Below, one piece after another: positions 51,777-60,584 of a stretch of DNA of 64,000 nt. Source of the DNA: SIG480 sp045539475 (GTDB taxonomy: Bacteria > Bacillota > Clostridia > Oscillospirales > JAAYXM01); NCBI GenBank assembly GCA_045539475.1, contig JAZQFJ010000053.1, forward strand, positions 170,124 through 234,123, read 5' to 3'. The notes under the pieces are model-generated. The model saw only the letters and a list, made by a program, of their open reading frames with translations, did no database searches and had not been told where the DNA came from. Each line of letters begins with the position of its first letter. The first letter of the stretch is position 1. A program made the position numbers and the translations under genes.

Positions 51777-52268
51777 TCAGTATCCCAACACGTTGTCATC
51801 AAGCGAATCGTCATTCTTAACCCAGTCTGACACGAGAATGATTGTGTACTTATCCGGAGTGTTGCGGATGACAACGCGCTCAATGCCTGCGTTTATTATC
51901 ATACGCTTGCACATCGCACACGAGCTTGCGTTGGGAATAAGCTCGCCTGTCTGCTTGTCCTTACCAACAAGGTAAAGTGTTGAACCAAGCATCTCTGAGC
52001 GTGGGGCGGCGATTATTGCATTTGCCTCTGCATGGACGCTCCGGCAAAGCTCATATCGCTCTCCGCGCGGGATTTTAAGCTGCTCGCGGCGGCAATAACC
52101 GAGGTCACAGCAGTTTGCACGTCCTCTCGGTGCACCGACATATCCGGTGGATATGATTGAATCGTTTCTTACGATGATTGCACCGTAATTGCGGCGAAGA
52201 CACGTTCCGCGCTCCAGCACGGTTTCTGCGATGTCAAGGTAATAGTTAAATTTGTCTCTGCGCTCCAT
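51777..52268 (-). CDS. dCMP/cytidine deaminase family protein (ComEB-like)
   Basis: The 163-residue protein has the zinc deaminase signature H-A-E-A-N-A-I with the catalytic Glu, and S-S-C-A-M-C-K-R in place of the usual P-C-x-x-C. Additional Cys/His residues near R-A-N-C-C-D-L-G-Y-C-R-R fit the dCMP deaminase/ComEB group. It would convert dCMP to dUMP. ATG follows GAGAGGTG. It lies between the ABC ATPase and the small membrane protein gene. Confidence 0.88.
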   Translation of the reverse strand: MERRDKFNYYLDIAETVLERGTCLRRNYGAIIVRNDSIISTGYVGAPRGRANCCDLGYCRREQLKIPRGERYELCRSVHAEANAIIAAPRSEMLGSTLYLVGKDKQTGELIPNASSCAMCKRMIINAGIERVVIRNTPDKYTIILVSDWVKNDDSLDDNVLGY

Positions 52269-52287
52269 TTGTAAACACCTCTCTGTA

Positions 52288-52947
52288 TTATTTTATTTTT
52301 CCTTCTGATATTTCTATAACGCGGCCGGCGCACTCTGCAACGTGGGAGTCATGCGTGATGAGGACGACGGTTGCACCGCCGGCGTTTAATTCTTTTATTA
52401 TTTTCAGAATTTCATTGGTGGTGGGTTTATCAAGGTTCCCCGTAGGCTCGTCTGCGAGAATGACAGACGGCGTGCGGGTTATTGCGCGGGCAATTGCCAC
52501 GCGTTGCTGTTGTCCTCCGGAAAGCTCTCCGGGGAAATGCGAAAGCCGTTTTGACAGACCTACGCGAGAAAGAGCGTCTTTGGCGAGCTCACGCCGCTGT
52601 TTTCGCGGGATGTGTGCGTACATCATGGGAAGCTCAACATTTTCAAGAGCCGTCATTTTCTCAAGCAGGTTAAAACCCTGAAAAATAAATCCTATCTCGC
52701 GGTTTCTGATGCGGGCAAGCTCTCGCGGCTTTTTTGCAAGAACGTCCTCTCCGTTCAGAAAGTAACTACCTAAGGTCGGCTTGTCAAGACAGCCAAGCAT
52801 ATTCATAAGTGTGCTCTTGCCTGAGCCCGAGGTTCCGACAATCGCTAAAAATTCGCCTTTCCGGACATGGAGACTAACATCATCCAGCGCATACACATCT
52901 CCGTCAGGCATTTTGTAGATTTTTGACAGGTGTTCTATCCGTATCAA
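52288..52947 (-). CDS. ABC transporter ATP-binding protein, MacB/LolD-type
   Basis: A 219-residue ATPase with Walker A GTSGSGKST, Q-loop F-I-F-Q-G-F-N-L-L, signature LSGGQQQRVAIARA and Walker B VILADEPTGNLD, typical of MacB-type export or lipoprotein-related systems. It starts with TTG 52947 after GGAGG. No FtsX/MacB-type permease is next to it; neighbours are YitT and the deaminase, so its partner must lie elsewhere. Confidence 0.9.
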   Translation of the reverse strand: MIRIEHLSKIYKMPDGDVYALDDVSLHVRKGEFLAIVGTSGSGKSTLMNMLGCLDKPTLGSYFLNGEDVLAKKPRELARIRNREIGFIFQGFNLLEKMTALENVELPMMYAHIPRKQRRELAKDALSRVGLSKRLSHFPGELSGGQQQRVAIARAITRTPSVILADEPTGNLDKPTTNEILKIIKELNAGGATVVLITHDSHVAECAGRVIEISEGKIK

Positions 52948-52988
52948 AGAAAAATCCTCCGAGGTGAAATTAGCCTGTCAGAACCGGT

Positions 52989-53861
52989 TTAAAGATTTGT
53001 TTTCACATTGGGCTTAAAGCCGAAGCCGAGAACCTCGTGTGTGTTTGTAACAATCATAAACGCGTCCGGGTCATTATCGCGTACAATTTCCTTAAGAAGA
53101 CCTATCTGATTTGGGTTTATTGCGCACATAATCATCTTTCTCGGCAGGTTTGTAAACGCTCCTTCACCGGTGAGAATGGTAGCTCCGTGGTGAAGCTCGG
53201 AAATGACAAGCTTGCTTATAGTTTCCGTCTTTTCCGTTACAATATACGCAAGCTTATCTGTCGTAAAACCGTATATTACGCCGTCGGTTGCGATTGACGC
53301 GGCATACATCTTGATGATGGCAAAAAGCACGCTGTTTGCGCTTTTAAAAGCAAAGGAAGCGCAGAGAACAATTACCGTGTCTGCTGCAAGAACAAGCTTG
53401 CCGAGCGGGATGCCGGTGTATCTCTGCTTGAGAACAAGCCCGACGATATCCGTACCTGCGGTGGAGCCGTTTCGTATAAAGACGAGACCGAGACCTGCGC
53501 CCGTTCCGATACCGCCGTAAATCGCGCAGAGCATAGGGTCATGCGTGAGAGCAGGGAAAGCAGCGGAAATATCCATGGCAAGAGAGAGGACCACCGATGC
53601 AAAAACAGTTTTTGCCATAAAGCGTCCGCCAATTTTCCAAAGACCGAGTGCAAGAAAAGGAACGTTTACAAGAAAGGTTAAAAGACCCATTGAGAGCTTG
53701 GGGAAGAAATAGTTTATAACCATTGATATGCCGGTTATACCGCCCATTGCAATAGGCGTTTCACTTCTTGCGATAAACATATTGAAGGAAACCGCAAAAA
53801 GAGATGCACCGACAGCAATGATAATATAGTCCAGAATAGTTTTTCTTAAATTTGTTTTCAT
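52989..53861 (-). CDS. YitT family membrane protein
   Basis: The 290-residue protein has five or six N-terminal membrane segments (DYIIIAVGASLFAVSFNMF at the start, GGITGISMVINYFFP) and a C-terminal cytoplasmic DUF2179 domain of about 80 residues. The family is common in Firmicutes and of unknown function. ATG 53861 is used; the GTG at 53873 sits on the SD itself. First gene of the yitT-ABC-deaminase-nth-gph operon. Confidence 0.9.
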   Translation of the reverse strand: MKTNLRKTILDYIIIAVGASLFAVSFNMFIARSETPIAMGGITGISMVINYFFPKLSMGLLTFLVNVPFLALGLWKIGGRFMAKTVFASVVLSLAMDISAAFPALTHDPMLCAIYGGIGTGAGLGLVFIRNGSTAGTDIVGLVLKQRYTGIPLGKLVLAADTVIVLCASFAFKSANSVLFAIIKMYAASIATDGVIYGFTTDKLAYIVTEKTETISKLVISELHHGATILTGEGAFTNLPRKMIMCAINPNQIGLLKEIVRDNDPDAFMIVTNTHEVLGFGFKPNVKTNL

Positions 53862-54024
53862 TTTTGTTGTCACTTCCGCTTAATTTGTGGTATACTTATT
53901 AAAGTACATATATTGCTAACTTTATAATAACACGAAATGCCGATGTTATCAAGCATAAAATAATGCAAATTTTATAAATTCAGCAGTAAAATATTATAAA
54001 CAAACGATACAGGAGGTTTTCATT

Positions 54025-55158
54025 ATGAAGATACGGGTAGGACGGTGCTTCAGCGCGGGGGAAAGGATAAACCCGGGAATTATAGAAACACAAAACGGGT
54101 TATTTTCCGAATTTTGCGCAGACGGCGAGGCAGAGCTTGACCTTTCCGCATATATTACCTTGCCCGGATTTGTTGATATGCATACGCATGGAGGCTCGGG
54201 CCTCGGAGCGGACGATGCTTCGATAGACGAGCTTGATGAAATGTCGCGTTTTTATGCGGCAAGCGGTGTTGCGGAATTTTGTGCAACAACCGTTACAAAC
54301 AGCGTAGATAATCTTGTTGTTGCGGAGAAACGTATTGTCGATAGAATACGCCTCGGCACGAGCGGGGCAAACATAGCGGGAATTTATCTTGAAGGCCCGT
54401 TTTTGTCGCATCAGTACAAGGGTGCGCACGAAGAAAGCCTTCTCGCGCTTCCTGCAAAAGAGGATGTAGACCGTCTTCTGAGTGCCGGACAGGGACACCT
54501 TCGCGTGCTTGCAATCGCACCGGAGCTTCCGGGCGCGCTTGAGGTTATAGAGTATGCCGTGTCAAAGGGAATAAAGGTTTCTTGCGGTCACTCTGCGGCA
54601 ACGGCGGCCGAGGCAAATGCCGGCTTTGACAAAGGCGCAAGTATCGCTATTCATACATATAACTGTATGCCGTCTCTTCACCACCGTGAGCCGGGAATCC
54701 TCGGCGCAAGCCTTGTGCGCGACGATGCATACGGAGAAATTATCTGTGATTTTCTCCACGTTGCACCCGAGCCTGTGAAAATTGCAATCCGTTGCAAGGG
54801 TAAGGACAGGATAGTTTTCATTACTGACTCTATTGCTGCGGCGGGACTTCCGGACGGTGAGCATATGTCCGGTCCGCTTCCGATTATCGTGAAAGACGGC
54901 GTTGCACGGACCCACGGCGGAAACCTTGCCGGTTCTTCGCTTCGCACAAATGAGGCACTGCGCAATGTGGTGAAAACGCTTGGCATTCCGCTTGAGGATG
55001 CTATGCTCGGAGTTACGAAAAATCCGGCGCAGGCGCTTGGAATGTATGATAAATTCGGCTCGATTGATGTTGGCAAACGCGCGCATCTCACCGTTCTTGA
55101 CGATGATTTTAATGTAGTTATGACAATCGTAGACGGAAAAGTTGTATACAAAGCATAG
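54025..55158 (+). CDS. nagA: N-acetylglucosamine-6-phosphate deacetylase
   Basis: A 377-residue amidohydrolase with M-H-T-H-G-G-S-G metal site near residue 53, L-E-G-P-F-L-S (about 125), C-G-H-S-A-A-T (about 190) and F-I-T-D-S-I-A-A-A-G (catalytic Asp, about 275). It converts GlcNAc-6-P to GlcN-6-P and acetate. The gene is single here, without nagB. It can handle the GlcNAc released by the two GH20 enzymes in this window and supply substrate to GlmM. Confidence 0.95.
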   Translation: MKIRVGRCFSAGERINPGIIETQNGLFSEFCADGEAELDLSAYITLPGFVDMHTHGGSGLGADDASIDELDEMSRFYAASGVAEFCATTVTNSVDNLVVAEKRIVDRIRLGTSGANIAGIYLEGPFLSHQYKGAHEESLLALPAKEDVDRLLSAGQGHLRVLAIAPELPGALEVIEYAVSKGIKVSCGHSAATAAEANAGFDKGASIAIHTYNCMPSLHHREPGILGASLVRDDAYGEIICDFLHVAPEPVKIAIRCKGKDRIVFITDSIAAAGLPDGEHMSGPLPIIVKDGVARTHGGNLAGSSLRTNEALRNVVKTLGIPLEDAMLGVTKNPAQALGMYDKFGSIDVGKRAHLTVLDDDFNVVMTIVDGKVVYKA

Positions 55159-55209
55159 AAATGAACAATTATGCTATTTTTTGCGAAAACATATGGTAGC
55201 ATATATACA

Positions 55210-55236
55210 AAATCAGGCATAATCTTTGCCTGATTT
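55210..55236 (+). terminator. Terminator of nagA
   Basis: AAATCAGGCA pairs with TGCCTGATTT around a 7-base loop, then T-rich sequence. Confidence 0.6.
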
Positions 55237-55249
55237 GCCCGATTTTGTA

Positions 55250-55278
55250 TTGACCGGTACAAAACGGGAGAGTATACT
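55250..55278 (+). promoter_or_regulatory. Promoter of the ceramidase-like gene
   Basis: TTGACC (55250-55255) and TATACT (55273-55278) with a 17-bp spacer. Confidence 0.75.
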
Positions 55279-55310
55279 TGTCTTGATAATATTAAAAGAG
55301 GTGTATCTTT

Positions 55311-56633
55311 GTGTTAAAAGCAGGTTTTGCAAGATGTGATATAACCCCACCGCTCGGGATTTCCATTGAAGGATATTATGAGAAGCGGAATGCAAAAGGG
55401 GTTATTGATCCGCTGCTTGCAACAGCGGTTTCGTTTGACGACGGCGAGAAGCGCGCCGTTGTTATAAGTGTTGATGTTATCGGGATGAATATGGAGTTTA
55501 TGTCACTTCTCCGGCCTGCGGTAGCGAAAGCGGCTGATATAGACGTTGACGGCGTGTTTATCTCATGTACGCATACGCACACCGGTCCTGCTGTTGCCGC
55601 GACGGGCGTAACGAAAGAAACCTTTCCAAATCCAGAATACGGCAATTGGCTTATGGGGCGCATAGCTGATATTGCAGTTATGGCTTTTTCGGATTTAGCT
55701 CCCGCAAAGCTTTTGTACACCCGCGGAAAAGCGGATGATGTAGCGCACATCCGCCGCTTCCGTATGAAGGATGGAAGCGTACGCACAAATCCGGGATATA
55801 TGAACCCGGATACAGACCACGCCCTCGGTGTTCCGGATGAGCAATCGCAGCTTCTTATCATAAAACGTGAGGGCAAAAAAGAAATCGGTATTGTCAATTT
55901 TCAGGTACACGCAGATACCATCGGCGGCGAGAAGCTTTCTGCGGACTATCCGAAGTTCGTGCGCGATATTTATGAGAAAAATATTCCGGATTCTCTCTGT
56001 ATGTACATAAACGGAACAGAGGGGAACCTCGGCGGGAACAACGTTTTTGTAAAAGCTGAGGATTATGTGTGGGGATATACCCGCACAAAATATATGGGCA
56101 AGAAGATTGCAATGTCCGTAATATCAAATTACGAGCTCGCAAAAGAAATTCCGGGAGACAAAATCCGCTTTGCAAAAAAGGTAATAACCGTTTCTCACAA
56201 TAAAGGAAATCCCGAAGAAGTTCCTGCCGCGCTTGAGCTTGCAAGGCGTTACCGTGAGGTGGGCAAGGAAAAAACGCTTCAGGAGCTCGGAGGAGAGGCA
56301 AAGTGGGAAATGCTTGCAAAGGCGACGACTATTGCAGGAATGCAGCAGCTTTCCGACACGCACGACCTTATCGTAACTGCTCTTGCGATAGGTGATATGG
56401 TTTTTGCGGGATTTCCGGGCGAGCCTTTTTGCGAGGTGGGAATGGAAGTGAAAAAAGCGTCTCCGTTCACGCTTACAATTCCCGCTTGCTGTGCCAACGG
56501 CTATGAGGGGTACTATCCTGTGCAGTCGGCATATGACGAGGGCGGGTATGAGGTTTTAACCGCAAGATATGTTGCAGGTACGGCAGAAAAGCTTATCGAT
56601 ACCTCGCTTGAAATAATCAATTCAATTAAGTGA
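55311..56633 (+). CDS. Neutral/alkaline ceramidase-like protein
   Basis: The 440-residue protein starts with GTG after GAGGTG and shows the neutral-ceramidase N-terminal pattern: A-G-F-A-R-C-D-I-T-P-P-L-G, a VFISCTHTHTGP metal-binding motif at about residue 83 and N-F-Q-V-H-A-D-T-I-G near residue 200. There is no signal peptide, unlike the secreted lipid enzymes, and the C-terminal ceramidase domain is missing, so the real substrate may be a small amide rather than ceramide. Confidence 0.8.
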   Translation: MLKAGFARCDITPPLGISIEGYYEKRNAKGVIDPLLATAVSFDDGEKRAVVISVDVIGMNMEFMSLLRPAVAKAADIDVDGVFISCTHTHTGPAVAATGVTKETFPNPEYGNWLMGRIADIAVMAFSDLAPAKLLYTRGKADDVAHIRRFRMKDGSVRTNPGYMNPDTDHALGVPDEQSQLLIIKREGKKEIGIVNFQVHADTIGGEKLSADYPKFVRDIYEKNIPDSLCMYINGTEGNLGGNNVFVKAEDYVWGYTRTKYMGKKIAMSVISNYELAKEIPGDKIRFAKKVITVSHNKGNPEEVPAALELARRYREVGKEKTLQELGGEAKWEMLAKATTIAGMQQLSDTHDLIVTALAIGDMVFAGFPGEPFCEVGMEVKKASPFTLTIPACCANGYEGYYPVQSAYDEGGYEVLTARYVAGTAEKLIDTSLEIINSIK

Positions 56634-56644
56634 ATAAAAAAAAC

Positions 56645-56679
56645 AAAGGTTTGTCAGAAAAAATGTTTGACAAACCTTT
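56645..56679. terminator. Terminator of the ceramidase-like gene
   Basis: AAAGGTTTGTCA pairs with TGACAAACCTTT around an 11-base loop and is followed by T residues. Confidence 0.85.
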
Positions 56680-56747
56680 TCTGTAGGTGTATCATTTTAT
56701 AGGATATAAAGCATATATTAAATCAATAATAAAGGCAGGTGAAAATA

Positions 56748-56825
56748 ATGGACGCAGGCGGTAGTAGTAGAAGCACATCCAAAGGGCGAAGTATATTGCG
56801 GACTGTCATACGTCCGTTGTTTTAG
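56748..56825 (+). CDS. Candidate 25-aa leader peptide upstream of mgtE
   Basis: A 25-codon ORF starts at ATG 56748, with AAAGG and AGGTG 7-13 bases upstream, and encodes a polar, basic peptide (MDAGGSSRSTSKGR then SILRTVIRPLF). It ends 83 bp before mgtE. Its last third overlaps the 5' arm of a long hairpin (56784-56852), so the position of the ribosome could alter RNA structure, as in mgtL-type leaders. No M-box Mg riboswitch pattern was recognised. Existence as a translated leader is inferred. Confidence 0.5.
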   Translation: MDAGGSSRSTSKGRSILRTVIRPLF

Positions 56826-56852
56826 CTTGTAGTTTTTTTGTATACTTCTCCC
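56784..56852 (+). promoter_or_regulatory. Hairpin overlapping the mgtE leader ORF
   Basis: GGGCGAAGTATA (56784-56795) pairs with TATACTTCTCCC (56841-56852) with one mismatch. Inside lie a small hairpin CGGAC...GTCCG and a run of seven T (56833-56839). The run after CGGAC...GTCCG could act as a weak terminator that competes with the outer hairpin. Confidence 0.5.
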
Positions 56853-56908
56853 GCTTTCTTTGCTTGTGCCTTTACTTCCTGAATAATTTATAAAAGGAGG
56901 AAAGGATT

Positions 56909-58258
56909 ATGGGAGAGACCACCGTAACGATTGAAAAAATGATAACAGCGCTTTTAGATGAGCGCAAATTTGCAACACTGCGCGATGTGCTTGATACCAT
57001 GGCACCCGCAGACATTGCCGTGCTGCTTGACGATATGCCGCACGAGCGTATGCCGCTCCTTTTCAGATTGCTTTCAAAGGAGCTTGCGGCAGAAACCTTT
57101 GTTGAGATGGATGCCGATTTGCAGGAAAGCCTTATCCGCGGTTTTTCAGACAGCGAGCTTAAAGAGGTTGTCGATGAATTATATGTCGATGATGCCGTTG
57201 ATATTATCGAGGAAATGCCGGCAAACGTAGTTAAGCGTATTTTGCGTCAGGCAGACCCCGATATGCGCAAAATGATAAACGAAATCTTAAAATATCCCGA
57301 TGACAGCGCGGGAAGCATTATGACGATGGAATACGTCAGCTTCAAGCCGGATCTCAAGGTGAGCGAGGCGATAAAGAACATCCGCCGTTCGGGAGTTGAC
57401 AAAGAAACAGTTTATACCTGCTATGTCACGGAAAAGGACAGAAAGCTGATCGGTATTGTCACCGTCCGGAGCCTTCTTATGGCGGATGATGACGCGCTTA
57501 TAAGCGATATAATGGAGGAAAACGTAATCTCTGTTTACACAACAGATGACAGGGAGGACGTTGCAAATAATTTTGCAAAATACGCATTTCTCGCGCTTCC
57601 GGTTGTTGACCGTGAAAACCGGCTTGTCGGTATTGTAACGGTTGACGATGCTATCGACGTTATCCGCGAAGAGGCAACTGAGGATATCGAGAAGATGGCG
57701 GCTATCACGCCGACCGATAAACCGTACTTAAAAACAAGTGCATTTGAGCTTTGGAAGGCGCGTATTCCGTGGCTTTTGCTTCTTATGCTTTCATCCACCT
57801 TTACCGGGATAATAATCACTCATTTTGAAAATGCGCTTGCCGCAACGAGCGTGCTTGCGGCGTATATCCCGATGCTTATGGGCACGGGCGGAAACTCCGG
57901 AAGTCAGGCATCCGTTGCCGTTATACGCGGCCTCTCGCTTGACGAAATTGAGTTTTCGGATATTTTCCGCGTTCTGTGGAAGGAAATCCGCGTTTCGGTT
58001 ATGAGCGGCGTAACGCTTGCCGCAGCAAATTTTATAAAGCTTATAACCTTCGACCGCGTAGGAGCCGCCGTTGCGCTTGTGGTAAGCCTTGCACTTGCGG
58101 TGACGGTGTTCACTGCAAAGCTTGTGGGCTGCTCGCTTCCTATTTTGTCAAAGAAAATAGGCTTTGACCCTGCGGTAATGGCAAGCCCGTTCATCACAAC
58201 GATTGTAGACGCAATATCGCTTCTTATCTACTTCACCTTCGCATCCGCGCTGTTGTAG
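56909..58258 (+). CDS. mgtE: Magnesium transporter MgtE
   Basis: The 449-residue protein follows MgtE order: N-terminal superhelical domain (about 1-130), two CBS domains (about 135-255) that sense Mg2+, a plug helix and five membrane segments (from about 285). The pore signature P-M-L-M-G-T-G-G-N-S-G-S-Q-A-S is near residue 325, and the last helix pair carries FDPAVMASPFITTIVD. It imports Mg2+ and is gated by the CBS part. Expression is possibly tuned by the leader peptide region. Confidence 0.95.
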   Translation: MGETTVTIEKMITALLDERKFATLRDVLDTMAPADIAVLLDDMPHERMPLLFRLLSKELAAETFVEMDADLQESLIRGFSDSELKEVVDELYVDDAVDIIEEMPANVVKRILRQADPDMRKMINEILKYPDDSAGSIMTMEYVSFKPDLKVSEAIKNIRRSGVDKETVYTCYVTEKDRKLIGIVTVRSLLMADDDALISDIMEENVISVYTTDDREDVANNFAKYAFLALPVVDRENRLVGIVTVDDAIDVIREEATEDIEKMAAITPTDKPYLKTSAFELWKARIPWLLLLMLSSTFTGIIITHFENALAATSVLAAYIPMLMGTGGNSGSQASVAVIRGLSLDEIEFSDIFRVLWKEIRVSVMSGVTLAAANFIKLITFDRVGAAVALVVSLALAVTVFTAKLVGCSLPILSKKIGFDPAVMASPFITTIVDAISLLIYFTFASALL

Positions 58259-58276
58259 AAAATTTATAATAAAACT

Positions 58277-58316
58277 CACTCCCTTTGGGAAAGATAATCC
58301 CGAAGGGAGTGTTTTT
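58277..58316. terminator. Terminator of mgtE
   Basis: CACTCCCTTTGGGA pairs with TCCCGAAGGGAGTG (one mismatch) around a 7-base loop, followed by TTTTTA. The 3' arm also contains GGGAG, ten bases before the next start codon, so it could hide that ribosome site. Confidence 0.75.
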
Positions 58317-58319
58317 ACT

Positions 58320-58520
58320 ATGGATAAAAACGAAAAAAAGAACAAAAATTTCATACCGCCGGAGGAGCCGGAGCCATGTGATGATACGATATTTGACATA
58401 ACCTCGGTCGCGTCTGCAACGGAATGCACCGGAATAGGTAAGGTTATGCCGGCGATGAGCGAGTTTTCCGACGAGGACGACGGAATAACCGATATGCTTG
58501 ATATGTACGAGAAGCGATAG
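58320..58520 (+). CDS. Small acidic protein of unknown function (66 aa)
   Basis: The 66-residue ORF begins four bases after the mgtE terminator. It is acidic, without membrane segment, and has two Cys (PEPCDD and ECTGIGKVMP). Codon use is like that of neighbours. The only SD-like sequence, GGGAG, is in the terminator's 3' arm. No function is known. It may be expressed from read-through of mgtE. Confidence 0.55.
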   Translation: MDKNEKKNKNFIPPEEPEPCDDTIFDITSVASATECTGIGKVMPAMSEFSDEDDGITDMLDMYEKR

Positions 58521-58529
58521 AAAATCCGG

Positions 58530-58569
58530 GCGCACGGTACTTGACACCGTGCGCTCAAGTGATTATAAT
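58530..58569 (+). promoter_or_regulatory. Promoter and operator-like palindrome of the DMT exporter gene
   Basis: TTGACA (58541-58546) and TATAAT (58564-58569) with a 17-bp spacer. A perfect inverted repeat GCGCACGGT (58530-58538) and ACCGTGCGC (58546-58554) flanks and touches the -35 box, a site at which a repressor would block RNA polymerase. Confidence 0.75.
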
Positions 58570-58605
58570 TTATAATGCTGATTTAACACTGATAAGGAGC
58601 AAATA

Positions 58606-59475
58606 ATGAAACATATCGGAACCCTTGCACGTGTTGCTATTGTCCTTGCAACGCTTTTTTGGGGAACATCATTCGTAATAATCAAGGACGCGGTAGACCT
58701 CATTTCACCAAATTACCTTATGGCGTTGCGTTTTACCGGTGCATTTATCCTTTTGTCGGTTATTTTCCGGAAACGGCTTTGTGCAGTGGACAAAAAAATG
58801 ATTTTGCAGGGCGCAATTATCGGCGTGTTTCTGTATCTTGCTTACATATTTCAGACATACGGGATAATGGATACCACGCCCGGCAAAAATGCATTTCTTA
58901 CGGCGTTTTATTGCGTTCTTGTTCCGTTTCTTGCATGGGCGGCAAAGGGAACGCGGCCGGATAGGTTCAACCTCATAGCGGCGGTGATGTGTATTGCGGG
59001 TATAGGGCTTATCTCACTAAACGGAGATTTCACGATAGGAAAGGGCGATTTTCTCACGCTTGTGGGGGGATTCTTCTTTGCGTGCCATATGGTTGCCGTT
59101 TCAAAGTTTGGTAACGGGCGCGACCCAATCGTTATAACAATATTGCAGTTTGCAGCTGCGGCGGTTTGCTTCTGGATTACCAGTCTTATCACCGACGGCG
59201 CGCCGCAAGCGGTAGGAACGGACGTTCTTCCGGCAGTCATATATCTCTGCCTGTTCTGTACCGCGGCAGCACTGCTTCTTCAAAACTTCGGACAGAAATA
59301 CACATCCCCCAGCGCGGCGGCACTGCTTTTAAGCCTTGAATCCGTCTTCGGAACGGCATTTTCCGCATTTATGGGGCGTGAGGATTTCACTGTACGAATG
59401 GTCTGCGGCTTTGTGATGATTTTCCTTGCAATTGTAGTATCGGAAACAAAGCTTTCGTTTTTCAGAAAAAGATAA
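58606..59475 (+). CDS. EamA/DMT-family transporter
   Basis: A 289-residue protein with ten hydrophobic segments in two EamA repeats, starting with LFWGTSFVIIKDAVDLISP and ending in GREDFTVRMVCGFVMIF. The family exports amino acids or other small metabolites. ATG 58606 follows AAGGAG. Expression may be controlled through the palindrome at its promoter. Confidence 0.88.
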   Translation: MKHIGTLARVAIVLATLFWGTSFVIIKDAVDLISPNYLMALRFTGAFILLSVIFRKRLCAVDKKMILQGAIIGVFLYLAYIFQTYGIMDTTPGKNAFLTAFYCVLVPFLAWAAKGTRPDRFNLIAAVMCIAGIGLISLNGDFTIGKGDFLTLVGGFFFACHMVAVSKFGNGRDPIVITILQFAAAAVCFWITSLITDGAPQAVGTDVLPAVIYLCLFCTAAALLLQNFGQKYTSPSAAALLLSLESVFGTAFSAFMGREDFTVRMVCGFVMIFLAIVVSETKLSFFRKR

Positions 59476-59493
59476 AGAATACAGAATTAGTAA

Positions 59494-59532
59494 GAGGGAT
59501 TGCGGCGGATTCATTTCGCTGCAATCCCTTCT
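59494..59532. repeat. AGGGATTG hairpin, copy 3
   Basis: AGAGGGATTGCGGCGG...CGCTGCAATCCCTTCT, a hairpin with the same stem as 45523-45560 and 47549-47587. It follows the DMT gene and may act as its terminator. Confidence 0.7.
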
Positions 59533-59659
59533 GTCAGGTTGTTTCAGGATATCCGGCTTTAAAGCGGAGAAAAATGTTTTTTGCGTGAACGATTTTGCTA
59601 AAAGATACAAAATCCGGTGCTATAATAGATGAAAAACAAAAAAGAAAGCCGGATGTTTT

Positions 59660-60583
59660 ATGAAAATGTATGCGAATTTACATACCCATTCCAACCATTC
59701 CGACGGAAGATATTCCCCGACGGAGCTTGCGCATGTCACGAAAAAAGAAGGCTACGGCGCGGTTGTGCTTACTGACCACGATACCGCTTCGGGATGCGCT
59801 GCGCTTGCAACGGAGTGCGAAAAGCTTGGGATAGAGACAGTTGTCGGTGTGGAGCTTAACACTCCGTCAGAATTACTTAAAAATCAGCCGCAAGGATTAC
59901 CTGATTCTCACGTTATTTCGCAGTTTCATATTGTGGGGCTTGATTTTGACCCCGAATATCCGCCGATGAAGGAATATCTTGCATATGTCTGCAAGCGGAA
60001 AACGGAGATGACGCACCAGCTTGTTGACAATGCGATAAAAGCAGGGCGTCTGCGCGGGATTGAATGGGAAGAGATTGTTGACTATTGCCGCAGCGTGGGC
60101 AAGCCGTGGATTTCAGGTTCGCAGCTAAGAGCGCCACTTATTGCAAAAGGTCTTCTTGAACCCGATGACTTCAAAACCCTCGGGCAGAAGGTGTTCGGAG
60201 AGCATGTGAAGAAAGTTGTTGAGCCGTTTCCGTACAAATCTGAGCACGAGATAATAAAGCTTATCCGTGATGCAGGCGGCGTTGCGGTTATTGCCCACCC
60301 GCATATGCAGATTTTCTGCCTTGATGCGCTTGTAGAGATGGGCATAAACGGTATTGAAACGAGCCACCACACGCTTACAGAGGAAGAAGCGGCTATTGCA
60401 TACAAATACGCTATCGAAAAGAACCTCTTTATTTCCGGAGGATGTGACCATTTCGGTCTTTGCAGTGCATATTACAAAGAGGACGGCAATGAGAAAAACA
60501 GTCCGTACTATGCACCGTACTGTCACTACGGAGCATCAAAAGTGCATTTTGAAGAGATAAAAACGCGAAAATTGATGAGATAA
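59660..60583 (+). CDS. PHP-domain phosphoesterase (nucleotide/histidinol phosphatase-like)
   Basis: The 307-residue protein begins with the PHP motifs N-L-H-T-H-S-N-H-S-D-G (residues 6-16), V-L-T-D-H-D-T (about 37), V-V-G-V-E-L-N-T (about 62), a central H-x-V-G-L-D-F-D and G-V-A-V-I-A-H-P (about 213), ending with S-G-G-C-D-H-F. This complete metal-ligand set is that of YciV/RNase AM-like phosphoesterases acting on nucleotide phosphates. It is unrelated in detail to the PHP protein at 408. Confidence 0.9.
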   Translation: MKMYANLHTHSNHSDGRYSPTELAHVTKKEGYGAVVLTDHDTASGCAALATECEKLGIETVVGVELNTPSELLKNQPQGLPDSHVISQFHIVGLDFDPEYPPMKEYLAYVCKRKTEMTHQLVDNAIKAGRLRGIEWEEIVDYCRSVGKPWISGSQLRAPLIAKGLLEPDDFKTLGQKVFGEHVKKVVEPFPYKSEHEIIKLIRDAGGVAVIAHPHMQIFCLDALVEMGINGIETSHHTLTEEEAAIAYKYAIEKNLFISGGCDHFGLCSAYYKEDGNEKNSPYYAPYCHYGASKVHFEEIKTRKLMR

Positions 60584-60584
60584 C

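Noticed and set aside
52288..52947. YitT as permease partner of the MacB-type ATPase
   Set aside because: YitT proteins are not ABC permeases; adjacency alone is not enough to call a complex.
56680..56908. M-box magnesium riboswitch before mgtE
   Set aside because: The conserved M-box segments (such as GTTAGGTGAGGCTCC) were not found; the leader ORF and hairpin explain the sequence better.
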